64,000 nucleotides of DNA from an uncultured Bacteroidales bacterium. Its GTDB lineage: Bacteria > Bacteroidota > Bacteroidia > Bacteroidales > FEN-979. Within the stretch, counting starts at the first letter, position 1. The number at the start of each line of letters is the position of its first letter. Under the pieces are notes generated by a model. The model worked only from the letters and a program-made list of their open reading frames with translations, was not told the origin of the DNA and did not search any database. Both the position numbers and the translations under genes were made by a program. The stretch is taken from the NCBI GenBank assembly GCA_903875045.1, contig CAIQUS010000094.1:1-64000 (forward strand), written 5' to 3'. Positions 53,401 through 61,866 of the stretch are shown here, in pieces.

Positions 53401-53994
53401 ACAGCAAGTTTTGTCCTCCATTCTCTGAATCCCAGGATGGCAATAACGGTAAATACGAGATATTGAAGGCTGCTAAAGTAGAGGCCTTGCCAGGCACAAA
53501 GTCCGATCATGACGGTATCGGCTGAAATCCAAAGGACCCAGTTCTCTATTTTTTTTCTGGAAAGCATCCACTGAGCTACAATATACACTGCAGTGGTCAT
53601 CGCATCCCAGCCAGGGACCTGGCTTTCCGTATACCGGACCAGCACCGTCCGGATAATGAAAAAAAAACAGGATCATTGCAATTAAATTCAGCAACAATTC
53701 AGGTTTTGAACATCTTGTAATCCTGATGGCAGTATCATTGGAATCTTTTCTGGTCCAGTTATACCAGCCATAAACACTCATCAGGAAAAAGAATCCGTTA
53801 ATAGCGGCATTTGCATAGAGCCTGGCCACAAAGAAAATATAAACGTAGATGAGTACATTTACAATGCCAAAGGGAAAAGCAAGCAAACTTTCCTTCTTCA
53901 TAAACCACACACAGATCAATCCGAAGGCAACGGCAATCAATTCGAGATAACTGGTTTGGAAAGGGCCAATTTGTAAAAGTGCAGTCAAATCCAT
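53397..53994 (-). pseudogene. pnuC: pnuC nicotinamide riboside transporter, frameshifted at a 9-bp homopolymer
   Basis: PnuC imports nicotinamide riboside. Two overlapping minus-strand frames together give a complete PnuC of about 198 residues. The first (from MDLTALLQIGPFQTSYLELI) runs to ...LLNLIAMILFFF. The other resumes as RTVLVRYTESQVPGWDAMTT and ends ...EWRTKLAV. The break lies in a run of nine T (nine A at 53659-53667 on the plus strand); the span is 598 bp, one base more than a multiple of three. It could be a sequencing error, a phase-variable or slippery tract, or a real pseudogene. The ATG at 53994 begins 5 bp after a promoter box. The adjacent kinase gene is intact. Confidence 0.82.
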
Positions 53995-53999
53995 GGGCG

Positions 54000-54007
54000 C
54001 AAAGGTA
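54000..54007 (-). promoter_or_regulatory. Promoter -7 box of pnuC-nadR kinase
   Basis: TACCTTTG on the minus strand, 5 bp from the pnuC ATG, predicting a leaderless or nearly leaderless mRNA. Confidence 0.5.
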
Positions 54008-54073
54008 GTGTTTATAGGACAATGAGCACCACAATTGGCTTCATCCTTTTTCACCAGGTATTAAAAAACAGAG

Positions 54074-54081
54074 TACCTTTG
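54074..54081 (+). promoter_or_regulatory. Promoter -7 box of the CPA2 antiporter gene
   Basis: TACCTTTG, 27 bp upstream of ATG 54109; a T-run at 54047-54051 replaces the -33 element. Confidence 0.5.
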
Positions 54082-54108
54082 CACAAAAATCAAGGAATTT
54101 TTGTCTGC

Positions 54109-55362
54109 ATGTTCCATCTTGTCCACTATCAACTCCCTTTTATTGTCAACCTGTTGATCCTGTTGCTGTCTGCAAAACTTCTTGGAGAACTGGCAGAGCG
54201 GCTCAGGCAGCCTTCCATGATTGGAGAGGTGATAGCGGGGGTTATCCTTGGCCCTTCGCTGCTAAACATCATTTCCAGTGCCGGTGAAATCAAAGTGATC
54301 GCCGAACTGGGGGTATTCATGCTGATCGTACTGGCAGGTATGGAGATTGAGGTGGAGGAGATCAGAAATTCAATCATGGGAAGGAATATCTGGATCGCCT
54401 TGCTTGGATTTATTATTCCAATGGCCAGCGGGATAGCCATCGGACTGGTTTTTCATTTTTCAAACACCTTTACTATTTTTCTTGGCCTTTGCATTGCGAT
54501 TACTGCCTTACCGGTAAGTATCAGGATCCTGATGGATCTTGGCAAACTTAAAACATCTGTAGGACAGCGAATTATCTCAGCAGCTATATTCAATGACATT
54601 GTTGCCCTGCTTATCCTGGGAATCATTCTCGATTTCAATGATTCTACAAAAAACATCAGGGACCTCACCTTCTCTATCCTGTTTACCGCCTTGAAGGTGG
54701 GGCTTTTCACTTCGATCCTGGTTGTGGCTTACCACTTTTTTAAACTGGCAAAAAGAAAAGTAAATGTTTTCAATCCGATCGTGAATAAATTTTTACAATA
54801 CCTGCGTGGCAAAGAGTCGCTTTTTGCGGTGGTTATTCTGTTTGTACTGATTTTTTCAAGTATAGCCGAATTGCTTGGGCTTCATTTTGTGGTAGGCGCC
54901 TTTTTCGGTGCCATCCTGATACCGCGAAGTATGTTCGCCAACCGTGATTTTGAAAAGGTTCAGCGAAGCATTTCAGGTATTACCATGGGCTTTCTGGCAC
55001 CAATCTTTTTTGCAACGATGGGTATCTCTTTTAACTTTTCGGCCCTTGACAACAGCCTTCTGGTGGTAGTGATCCTGTTTGCCTCTTTCTTCAGTAAAAT
55101 CTTCGGAGGTTATCTTGGAGGAAGACTGGCCGGGTTTAGCCAGTCAAAATCATTGACCCTCGGCCTTGGGTTGAATGCCCGTGGCATCATGGAACTGGTT
55201 ATAGCCAACATTGCCCTTGCGAAAGGGTTTATCGATGTTCCTGTTTTCTCCATCCTGGTGCTCATGGCCTTGCTTACTACTATTTTTACCCCGTTTTTAT
55301 TAAAAGAGGGATTCAGATTAATAGACAAACAGAGCAAAAGCAACCTCAATACTTATACTTAA
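54109..55362 (+). CDS. CPA2-family cation:proton antiporter (KefB-like membrane domain)
   Basis: This 417-residue membrane protein has about 12 helices and no TrkA-N domain. Its motifs are LLGELAERLRQPSMIGEVIAGVILGPSLL in TM1-2, LAGMEIEVEEIRNS, ITALPVSIRILMDLGK (with the unwound helix of CPA2 proteins) and AAIFNDIVALLILG, where the conserved Asp lies. It exchanges Na+ or K+ for protons; the ion cannot be told. The start at 54109 fits the promoter at 54074 and places MFHLVHYQ before the first helix; an earlier in-frame start (54022) lies upstream of that box. Confidence 0.88.
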   Translation: MFHLVHYQLPFIVNLLILLLSAKLLGELAERLRQPSMIGEVIAGVILGPSLLNIISSAGEIKVIAELGVFMLIVLAGMEIEVEEIRNSIMGRNIWIALLGFIIPMASGIAIGLVFHFSNTFTIFLGLCIAITALPVSIRILMDLGKLKTSVGQRIISAAIFNDIVALLILGIILDFNDSTKNIRDLTFSILFTALKVGLFTSILVVAYHFFKLAKRKVNVFNPIVNKFLQYLRGKESLFAVVILFVLIFSSIAELLGLHFVVGAFFGAILIPRSMFANRDFEKVQRSISGITMGFLAPIFFATMGISFNFSALDNSLLVVVILFASFFSKIFGGYLGGRLAGFSQSKSLTLGLGLNARGIMELVIANIALAKGFIDVPVFSILVLMALLTTIFTPFLLKEGFRLIDKQSKSNLNTYT

Positions 55363-55452
55363 TTCTTAACAATCACTTGCCATTCGGGATTTTCTTGTTA
55401 ATTTTCCGGCTCATTTTTTTGGTAAGTCCCTTACACCGCTATTGAAACCTAT

Positions 55453-56868
55453 ATGTTTGGCCTTGACACCTCCTATACCATCCTTTTAATTATCTGTTTA
55501 CTTGCTGCCTGTACATTCGAATTCATCAATGGATTCCATGATACTGCCAATGCTGTTGCAACAGTCATTTATACACATTCACTAAAACCAACCACAGCGG
55601 TTGTCTGGTCGGGACTCTGGAATTTCATCGGGGTGAATGTCGGGGGAATAGCAGTAGCCATGGGCATTGTAAACCTGTTGCCGGTTGAACTTTTGGTCGA
55701 TCAAAACCTGATGCACAGCATATCCATGATATTTGCATTGATTTTCACTGCCATTATCTGGAACCTTGCCACATGGTATATTGGTATCCCCTGCAGCAGT
55801 TCACACACACTTATCGGATCGATCTTTGGTGTTGGGCTGGCTTTTTACTTTCTGCCCGGCGTTACAACTTACGCCCTGAACTGGAACAAGGTCATTGATG
55901 TTGGACTCTCTTTGCTGATATCACCCGTGTTCGGTTTCGGGTTCGCCTTGCTGTTAATGTTTATTCTCAGAAAGACTGTTAAAAATAAGATGATTTTCAA
56001 GGAACCACCTGCGAAGAAAGCTCCACCGCTCTGGATCCGAAGTATACTTATTTTAACCTGTACCAGTGTAAGTTATGCTCATGGATCCAACGATGGTCAA
56101 AAAGGTGTTGGTCTCATCATGCTGATACTCATAGGATTTTCACCGGCATACTTTTCTGTCGACAGGTCTAAGAAACCTGAAAACCTGCTTTATCAAACAC
56201 GACAAATCGAATGGAACCTCACCCATCTCGATACCAATTCATTTGGCCCGGCTGACCGTGAATCCCTCCATGCGGTTGTCACTAACCTTGAATTTATGAA
56301 AGTGACCCTGAATGGCGTGAAAACATTCGATGACCTTAAAAAGGACGATCACTTCGGAATGAGGAAGGCCATCATCGTTGTATCTAAAAAAACGGAATCC
56401 ATTCTTAAACACATCAAAACACAGCCTGGTTCAAAGGTTTCGCCTGACCGGGTTGCCATCATTACCTCAAACCTCAAAAAATTTAAAGCAAATACCGAAT
56501 ATTCACCCCGTTGGGTTATCCTGTTGGTGTCGCTATCGCTCGGGTTTGGTACCATGATCGGCTGGAAGCGCATTGTGGTTACCATTGGCGAGAAAATAGG
56601 CAAAACACATCTCACTTATGCACAGGGCGCCAGTGCAGAACTCGTGGCTGCAAGCACCATCGGTGTTTCAACCATGTTCGGTTTGCCGGTAAGCACTACC
56701 CATGTTTTATCATCGGGGATCGCAGGAACCATGGTTGCAGGCAGCGGCCGGCAAAACCTCCGGATGGGAACGGTTAAGAACATCCTGATCGCATGGCTCA
56801 TCACCATTCCGTTTACAGTAATCCTTTCAGGGCTGCTCTTCTACTTTCTGCGAATGATCTTTGTTTGA
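55453..56868 (+). CDS. Inorganic phosphate transporter (PiT family)
   Basis: This 471-residue membrane protein has the PiT signature at both ends: EFINGFHDTANAVATVIYTHSLKP near the N-terminus, ITSSYAHGSNDGQKGVG-like YAHGSNDGQKGVG in the middle, and AAST-type STTHVLSSGIAG near the C-terminus. A hydrophilic loop of about 130 residues (around 230-360) lies between the two membrane halves. It carries phosphate with H+ or Na+. The stop codon TGA abuts the stop of the convergent P-type ATPase gene (TGATCA). Confidence 0.9.
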   Translation: MFGLDTSYTILLIICLLAACTFEFINGFHDTANAVATVIYTHSLKPTTAVVWSGLWNFIGVNVGGIAVAMGIVNLLPVELLVDQNLMHSISMIFALIFTAIIWNLATWYIGIPCSSSHTLIGSIFGVGLAFYFLPGVTTYALNWNKVIDVGLSLLISPVFGFGFALLLMFILRKTVKNKMIFKEPPAKKAPPLWIRSILILTCTSVSYAHGSNDGQKGVGLIMLILIGFSPAYFSVDRSKKPENLLYQTRQIEWNLTHLDTNSFGPADRESLHAVVTNLEFMKVTLNGVKTFDDLKKDDHFGMRKAIIVVSKKTESILKHIKTQPGSKVSPDRVAIITSNLKKFKANTEYSPRWVILLVSLSLGFGTMIGWKRIVVTIGEKIGKTHLTYAQGASAELVAASTIGVSTMFGLPVSTTHVLSSGIAGTMVAGSGRQNLRMGTVKNILIAWLITIPFTVILSGLLFYFLRMIFV

Positions 56869-59427
56869 TCAGGATACCACGGACTGCTTTCTGCGAAACT
56901 TCACAGCCTTGTATATTTCAAACCAGGTAATGGTAAGCACACCAGCTCCGAGGCAAATCAGTGAATCTCCAATTCCGATCTTCTCAAACTGAAACAGTTG
57001 CAGACAGAACGGAATATTCATTATCAGAATCATAAAAAAGACTGCCCCCCCTACTACCCAGGTAACAGCTTTGTTACTTATCGTGAGCACCTCGAAAATG
57101 CTTCGGGTCCATGAACGGTTTGACATGATCACAGCTATGTTTGCTGCAATAAGTGTCATGAATGACATCGCCCTGATTTGTCCTTCAGGATGTCCGGTAT
57201 AATAGCTGAATAAATAGACACCCATCACAAAAACAAGGATGCTAATCCCCTGCATGCAACTGAGAAGAATTTTTTTAATGCCGAAAAACTTTTCGTTGAT
57301 ATCCCGGGGAGGACGGTCCATCACATTTTTCTCCTCCTTCTCCGCTTCAAAGATCATTGAGCAGGCAGGGTCAATGATGAGTTCGAGGAAAACGATATGG
57401 ATAGGCCACAAAATAAGCGGCAGGTCAATCAACAGGATTGGTATCAATGATAATCCTGCTATCGGCACATGGATTGCAAAAATATATCCGAGCGCTTTTT
57501 GAAGGTTATCAAAAATACGGCGTCCCATGGCGTTTCCGGCAACGATCGATGAAAAATTGTCATCCATCAGCACCAGTGAAGATGCCTCCCGGGCCACATC
57601 CGTACCCTTTTCACCCATTGCAATTCCGATGTGGGAAGCCTTCAGAGCCGGGGCATCATTGATTCCATCGCCTGTCATGGCCACTATTTCCCCGTTTTTC
57701 TTCAATGCATTTACAATTAAAAGCTTCTGTTCCGGAACCACCCTGGCGCAAACGTTCACATTCCCGATCCTGGAACAAAGTTCCTCTTCTGTCATCGATT
57801 TCAAATCAAATCCTGTGATACAAGTATCAGGATTCTTCAACCCGATTTCCCTGGCGATGCTCATAGCAGTCACCGGATAATCCCCAGTGATCATAATGAC
57901 CCTGATCCCGGCACGGTAACATTCGGCAACTGACTTGCTTATCTCAGGCCGGATGGGGTCGGAAAGTCCGATCAATCCCAGGAATTCAAATTCAAAATCA
58001 TGCTGATTTTCAGGAAGTTCATCCAAAGTGATCTGCGACATGGCAACGCCAAGAACACGTAATCCGTTATTGGCCATCTCTTCGATCGCACGTGCGTATA
58101 TGGTTCGGATTTCGTCCGTCAGGTGACAAAGGTCGAACACAACTTCAGGTGCCCCTTTGGCGGCAATGCTTCTCGTGCCAGTTTTACGATCAAAGAAAAC
58201 ACGCGACATGGCAAGCAAGTCACGCGTAAGGGGGTATTCGCGCACCATCTCCCATTCATGGTTCAGGTGCCCGGTGCCAGACAAATATTGATCGCCAAGC
58301 CGTGTGATGGCTTTCTCCATCGGATCGAAGGGGTTGACCTGACTGGCAAGAATACCGTACTCCACTACACTGTGAAAGGTTTCCGGCAACTCATTTTCCT
58401 TGTTGGCATCAAAAAAAACAGTCCCGTTAAAAAGCTTCTGGACGGTCATTTTATTGGCAGTCAGGGTACCCGTTTTATCGGTACACAAAACCGTTGCTGA
58501 TCCCAGCGTTTCTATGGCAGAAGGTTTTCGGGTAAGTACATTTTTTTTTGACATCCGCCAGGCGCCGAGGGCAAGAAATATGGCAAGCACCACAGGAAAT
58601 TCCTCCGGCAGCATGGCCATGGCAAGGGTAATCCCGGCAAGGAAGCCTTTTAAAAGGTCGCCTCTCGTCATTGTATACACAGCAATAACAAGCAAGCACA
58701 GCACAAACCCTGTAATGGCCAGTCGTTTTACAAGGACCCCCATCTCCTTTTTGAGCCGGGTAGGTTCTTCTTTGACCTCTGAAATCGCCTTGCCGATCTT
58801 CCCTATTTCCGTATGGATCCCTGTTGCAGAAACTTTAGCCATGCCAGAACCCTGCACGATCATCGAACCGGAATATACGAACGGAAGATCATCGCCACCA
58901 GGTTGTGAACCCTCGGTTTTGCCATCCCAATCCTGCTTCCGGACCGGAACAGATTCGCCGGTAAGCAACGATTCATCAGCCAGCAGGCTAACAGACGACA
59001 GAACAGTTGCATCAGCCGGAACCCGGTCGCCTTCCTGCAAAACCAACACATCGCCTGTTACAACCTCTCTTCCTGCAATTCTGACTTCCACCCCATCGCG
59101 TATAACCAGCGCACGGGGACTGGCCAGATCCCGCAACGCATCAAGCGCCTTCTCTGTTTTCTTTTCCTGATAAAATTCAATGCCCATGATAACAAAGACA
59201 AAACTAAGGAGCATCATGCCCTCCTGGATATCTCCCAATACCATGTAAAGGGCTCCGCAGGCCACCAACAGCAGAAACATGGGTTCCTTGACAACCCCTA
59301 GGGCAATGGTGATAAAATTTCTCGATTTCGAAGAGGGCAATTCATTATAACCTTCGGAAATGAGTTTTTTCGCAGCCTCTTCAGCACTAAGCCCCAAAAT
59401 TTTTCCGGGATCAAAATCAATCTTCAT
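56869..59427 (-). CDS. Cation-translocating P-type ATPase (P2-type, ion uncertain)
   Basis: This 852-residue ATPase has DKTGT at Asp317, TGES (actuator, 157-160), and MTGDGINDAPALKASHIGIAMG at the hinge. TM4 carries PEEFP (274-278) in place of the PEGLP of SERCA or PEGLV of Na,K-ATPases, and TM6 has IVFLELIIDPACSMIFEAE. These are features of P2-type pumps related to Ca2+ ATPases, but ion choice is unclear. It lies 36 bp downstream of the YugP-like peptidase gene. Confidence 0.9.
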   Translation of the reverse strand: MKIDFDPGKILGLSAEEAAKKLISEGYNELPSSKSRNFITIALGVVKEPMFLLLVACGALYMVLGDIQEGMMLLSFVFVIMGIEFYQEKKTEKALDALRDLASPRALVIRDGVEVRIAGREVVTGDVLVLQEGDRVPADATVLSSVSLLADESLLTGESVPVRKQDWDGKTEGSQPGGDDLPFVYSGSMIVQGSGMAKVSATGIHTEIGKIGKAISEVKEEPTRLKKEMGVLVKRLAITGFVLCLLVIAVYTMTRGDLLKGFLAGITLAMAMLPEEFPVVLAIFLALGAWRMSKKNVLTRKPSAIETLGSATVLCTDKTGTLTANKMTVQKLFNGTVFFDANKENELPETFHSVVEYGILASQVNPFDPMEKAITRLGDQYLSGTGHLNHEWEMVREYPLTRDLLAMSRVFFDRKTGTRSIAAKGAPEVVFDLCHLTDEIRTIYARAIEEMANNGLRVLGVAMSQITLDELPENQHDFEFEFLGLIGLSDPIRPEISKSVAECYRAGIRVIMITGDYPVTAMSIAREIGLKNPDTCITGFDLKSMTEEELCSRIGNVNVCARVVPEQKLLIVNALKKNGEIVAMTGDGINDAPALKASHIGIAMGEKGTDVAREASSLVLMDDNFSSIVAGNAMGRRIFDNLQKALGYIFAIHVPIAGLSLIPILLIDLPLILWPIHIVFLELIIDPACSMIFEAEKEEKNVMDRPPRDINEKFFGIKKILLSCMQGISILVFVMGVYLFSYYTGHPEGQIRAMSFMTLIAANIAVIMSNRSWTRSIFEVLTISNKAVTWVVGGAVFFMILIMNIPFCLQLFQFEKIGIGDSLICLGAGVLTITWFEIYKAVKFRRKQSVVS

Positions 59428-59463
59428 TGGTTACAGGGTTAAATTAGTTGTTGATTCAAGGCA

Positions 59464-60144
59464 TCAATCTCTTTTTCCAATATAAATCATAATGTAATAC
59501 AACAAAGTGGCAAGTGAGCCAAGTGCAGCCACAACATACGTATATGCAGCCCATTTCAATGCATCCTGCGCTTTTTGGTGCGACGAAGTGTTTGTAACAC
59601 CGGCTGTATTTAACCAGGCCAAAGCCCTTTTACTTGCATTGATCTCAACTGGCAAAGTAATAAAACTGAAAATGGTTGTAAGTGCAAACAAAGCAATTCC
59701 CACCAGCAGTAATTGTGGAAAAACGCTCATAACCAACACCCCGCCCAGCAAAATCCATTGGACCCAATTTGATGCGAAACTTACCACAGGTACCAGGGCT
59801 GAGCGTACATTCAGCCAAGGGTAAGCGTGTGCATGCTGAATGGCATGGCCACATTCATGCGCAGCGACAGCTCCTGCCGCCACATGGTTTCCGAAGTACA
59901 CCTCGCGGCTTAAATTAATGGTTTTGGTTGATGGATCATAATGATCAGTGAGTTCACCTTTTACCGATGAGATTTTCACATCATAAATTCCGTTTTCACG
60001 AAGCATTTTTTCAGCAACATCGTTTCCAAACATACCATAATTCATAGGTATGCGGGCGTATTTTTTGAACCTTGATTTCAGCTGACAGCTAATAAGCCAG
60101 CTTAGGATCATAAATACACCAAAAATCAGCATGTAGGTTATCAT
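59464..60144 (-). CDS. YugP-like zinc metallopeptidase
   Basis: A protein of about 226 residues with an N-terminal membrane helix (MLIFGVFMILSWLISCQL) and a zinc motif HECGH in AAHECGHAIQHA. Further helices follow (VSFASNWVQWILLGGVLVMS, LLLVGIALFALTTIFSFITL, AAYTYVVAALGSLATLLYYIM). The pattern is that of DUF-type YugP/PF04298 neutral zinc peptidases of unknown substrate. The start is ATG 60144 or ATG 60180. It is co-oriented with the His-rich gene upstream and the ATPase gene downstream. Confidence 0.85.
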   Translation of the reverse strand: MITYMLIFGVFMILSWLISCQLKSRFKKYARIPMNYGMFGNDVAEKMLRENGIYDVKISSVKGELTDHYDPSTKTINLSREVYFGNHVAAGAVAAHECGHAIQHAHAYPWLNVRSALVPVVSFASNWVQWILLGGVLVMSVFPQLLLVGIALFALTTIFSFITLPVEINASKRALAWLNTAGVTNTSSHQKAQDALKWAAYTYVVAALGSLATLLYYIMIYIGKRD

Positions 60145-60235
60145 CGTTCTGAAGATTACATAATTTATAATACCTGTCATCCCGGGATAACAGAATAAAG
60201 ACCTGAAGATCCTGAAGGGTTTCCCTTATGGAAAA

Positions 60236-60613
60236 TTATTTTCCCGAACCTTTCCAGAGTTTGTCCAGAAAACTGGTTACCCCATCGAGGATACTTTGCA
60301 AACCATTCTGACTTATATAATTAAAAATCTTTATGATCAAGGGTAACAATGCAATAATCAGCCCGACAGCGATGATCAAAATCACGACGACTGCCACTGC
60401 AACTAAAAGCTGCAGCTTTTTATTACTCCGGATCTTGTTCAGAATGGCCAACCATTTCTGATGGTCATTGTACCCATGATGTGATGGGTACTGCCCATGC
60501 GAATATCTTTGGTAATCATGGTCATCATGGTGGCCATGATGGTCCTGATATCCATATCCCCGGTAATTTCCATGATGGCTGCGTTTATCTTCAAATAAAT
60601 CATCGAATCCCAT
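60236..60613 (-). CDS. Small His-rich membrane protein
   Basis: This 125-residue protein begins MGFDDLFEDKRSHHGNYRGY. The first 50 residues hold about a dozen His plus Tyr, Asp and Gly (YQDHHGHHDDHDYQRYSHGQ). A long hydrophobic helix (LLVAVAVVVILIIAVGLIIALLPLII) and an amphipathic tail (LDGVTSFLDKLWKG) follow. It may bind a metal ion on the cytoplasmic side, but no family is recognised. The start is ATG 60613 or 60625. It precedes the zinc peptidase gene on the same strand. Confidence 0.7.
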   Translation of the reverse strand: MGFDDLFEDKRSHHGNYRGYGYQDHHGHHDDHDYQRYSHGQYPSHHGYNDHQKWLAILNKIRSNKKLQLLVAVAVVVILIIAVGLIIALLPLIIKIFNYISQNGLQSILDGVTSFLDKLWKGSGK

Positions 60614-60728
60614 AATATTTATCATTAAAATGAATAAACTAAATTATAATCAAATAGATAATGCATTACAAATTCAGGGAACAGGTGTTGAAACCCATGC
60701 TGAATCTGATTGCTGATCGTAAATATTG

Positions 60729-61031
60729 TCAGGAAATCTTTGGCGGTTGCCAAACGGCACAGCAGAATTCAGTGGTCAAAAAGCAATGCCGTTGGATGGA
60801 CATCGGAAAGAAGAGCGTTGTATTGGAACTAAAAACAAGAGTTTCATACATCTGATCATCACAAAATGAATCAGCATCCTCACTCAGGGTAAACCCAACA
60901 TCTCCGGAACCTGAAGCAAGGTGGATGCTGATTCTGCTGATCCCGGGATTCGAATATGCATTTATCCCATAGCAGAAAAGAACCGCAAGGGGAAGAAGAA
61001 TTCTGAATATTATAATCGGATGAACTTTCAT
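60729..61031 (-). CDS. Hypothetical small exported protein
   Basis: This 100-residue protein begins MKVHPIIIFRILLPLAVLFC, a signal peptide or anchor. The mature part contains ISIHLASGSGDVGFTLSEDA, YETLVFSSNTTLFFP, and a Cys-rich end (RHCFLTTEFCCAVWQPP). No family is recognised. A TATATTTG box at 61039-61046 is 7 bp upstream. The signal, the promoter and the lack of an alternative gene support it; sequence conservation is not testable here. Confidence 0.5.
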   Translation of the reverse strand: MKVHPIIIFRILLPLAVLFCYGINAYSNPGISRISIHLASGSGDVGFTLSEDADSFCDDQMYETLVFSSNTTLFFPMSIQRHCFLTTEFCCAVWQPPKIS

Positions 61032-61038
61032 TGATTGG

Positions 61039-61046
61039 CAAATATA
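61039..61046 (-). promoter_or_regulatory. Promoter -7 box of the gene at 60729
   Basis: TATATTTG on the minus strand, 7 bp from the ATG; the leader would be absent or very short. Confidence 0.4.
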
Positions 61047-61141
61047 GCGATTTCTGAGGCAACAGGGAACCACACTTTGTTAAATAATTGTTAATAAATT
61101 ATTTAGATAAATTCTATGATCTTCAATCATTTTTCTTGCCT

Positions 61142-61149
61142 TATATTTG
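61142..61149 (+). promoter_or_regulatory. Promoter -7 box of the DedA-kup operon
   Basis: TATATTTG, 55 bp upstream of ATG 61205. It excludes the longer in-frame start at 61088. Confidence 0.5.
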
Positions 61150-61204
61150 CCATTCGTTAAAAATTGTAAATTTACCCGTTCAAATAACAAATACCCCGTC
61201 ACCA

Positions 61205-61861
61205 ATGTTAGAGACCTTAAAGAATTTTTTCGACATCATTCTGCACATCGATATCCATCTTCAACAATGGGTTACAGATTACCGGACATGGACTTATCTT
61301 TTGTTATTCACTATTGTTTTTATGGAGACAGGATTTGTGGTCACACCTTTTTTACCAGGTGATTCCATGCTTTTTGCCGCAGGTACTGTTGCCGCCATGG
61401 ATGGGGAGCCGCTTAGTATCATGATCCTTGTTCCATTGCTCACTTTTGCAGCATTTTTGGGCGATACGGTCAATTACTTTACAGGCAGGTACCTGGGGCA
61501 GGCTGTATATGAAAAGAATTACCGGCTGATCAAACGCGAATACCTGGATAAAACCCACGCCTTTTATGAAAAGCACGGTGGAAAAACCATTATCATTGCC
61601 AGGTTTATGCCCATCATCAGAACATTTGCACCCTTTGTTGCCGGTATCGGTACCATGACCTATAAACGATTTACCTCATTCAACATTATCGGTGGATTCC
61701 TGTGGGTTGCATCGTTTTGTATCGCCGGTTACTTTTTTGGCAATATTCCGCTTGTGAAAAATAATTTCACCATTGTCATCCTGGTCATAATTTTTATTTC
61801 CCTGATGCCAATGATCATTGCTTTCCTTCAAAAATATCTGAATAAGAACAAGGTTACATAA
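61205..61861 (+). CDS. DedA-family membrane protein (VTT domain)
   Basis: This 218-residue protein has the VTT domain: FMETGFVVTPFLPGDSMLFAAG in the first re-entrant loop, FLGDTVNYFTGRYLG, HGGKTIIIARFMPIIRTFAPFVAGIGTMTY and a last pair of helices. DedA proteins are linked to lipid carrier recycling and membrane potential. ATG 61205 fits the promoter at 61142. The kup gene follows 5 bp later. Confidence 0.92.
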   Translation: MLETLKNFFDIILHIDIHLQQWVTDYRTWTYLLLFTIVFMETGFVVTPFLPGDSMLFAAGTVAAMDGEPLSIMILVPLLTFAAFLGDTVNYFTGRYLGQAVYEKNYRLIKREYLDKTHAFYEKHGGKTIIIARFMPIIRTFAPFVAGIGTMTYKRFTSFNIIGGFLWVASFCIAGYFFGNIPLVKNNFTIVILVIIFISLMPMIIAFLQKYLNKNKVT

Positions 61862-61866
61862 ACAAC

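Noticed and set aside
60661-60855. Plus-strand frame of about 64 codons
   Set aside because: It overlaps the minus-strand exported-protein gene, has no signal or motif, and no promoter box directly upstream.
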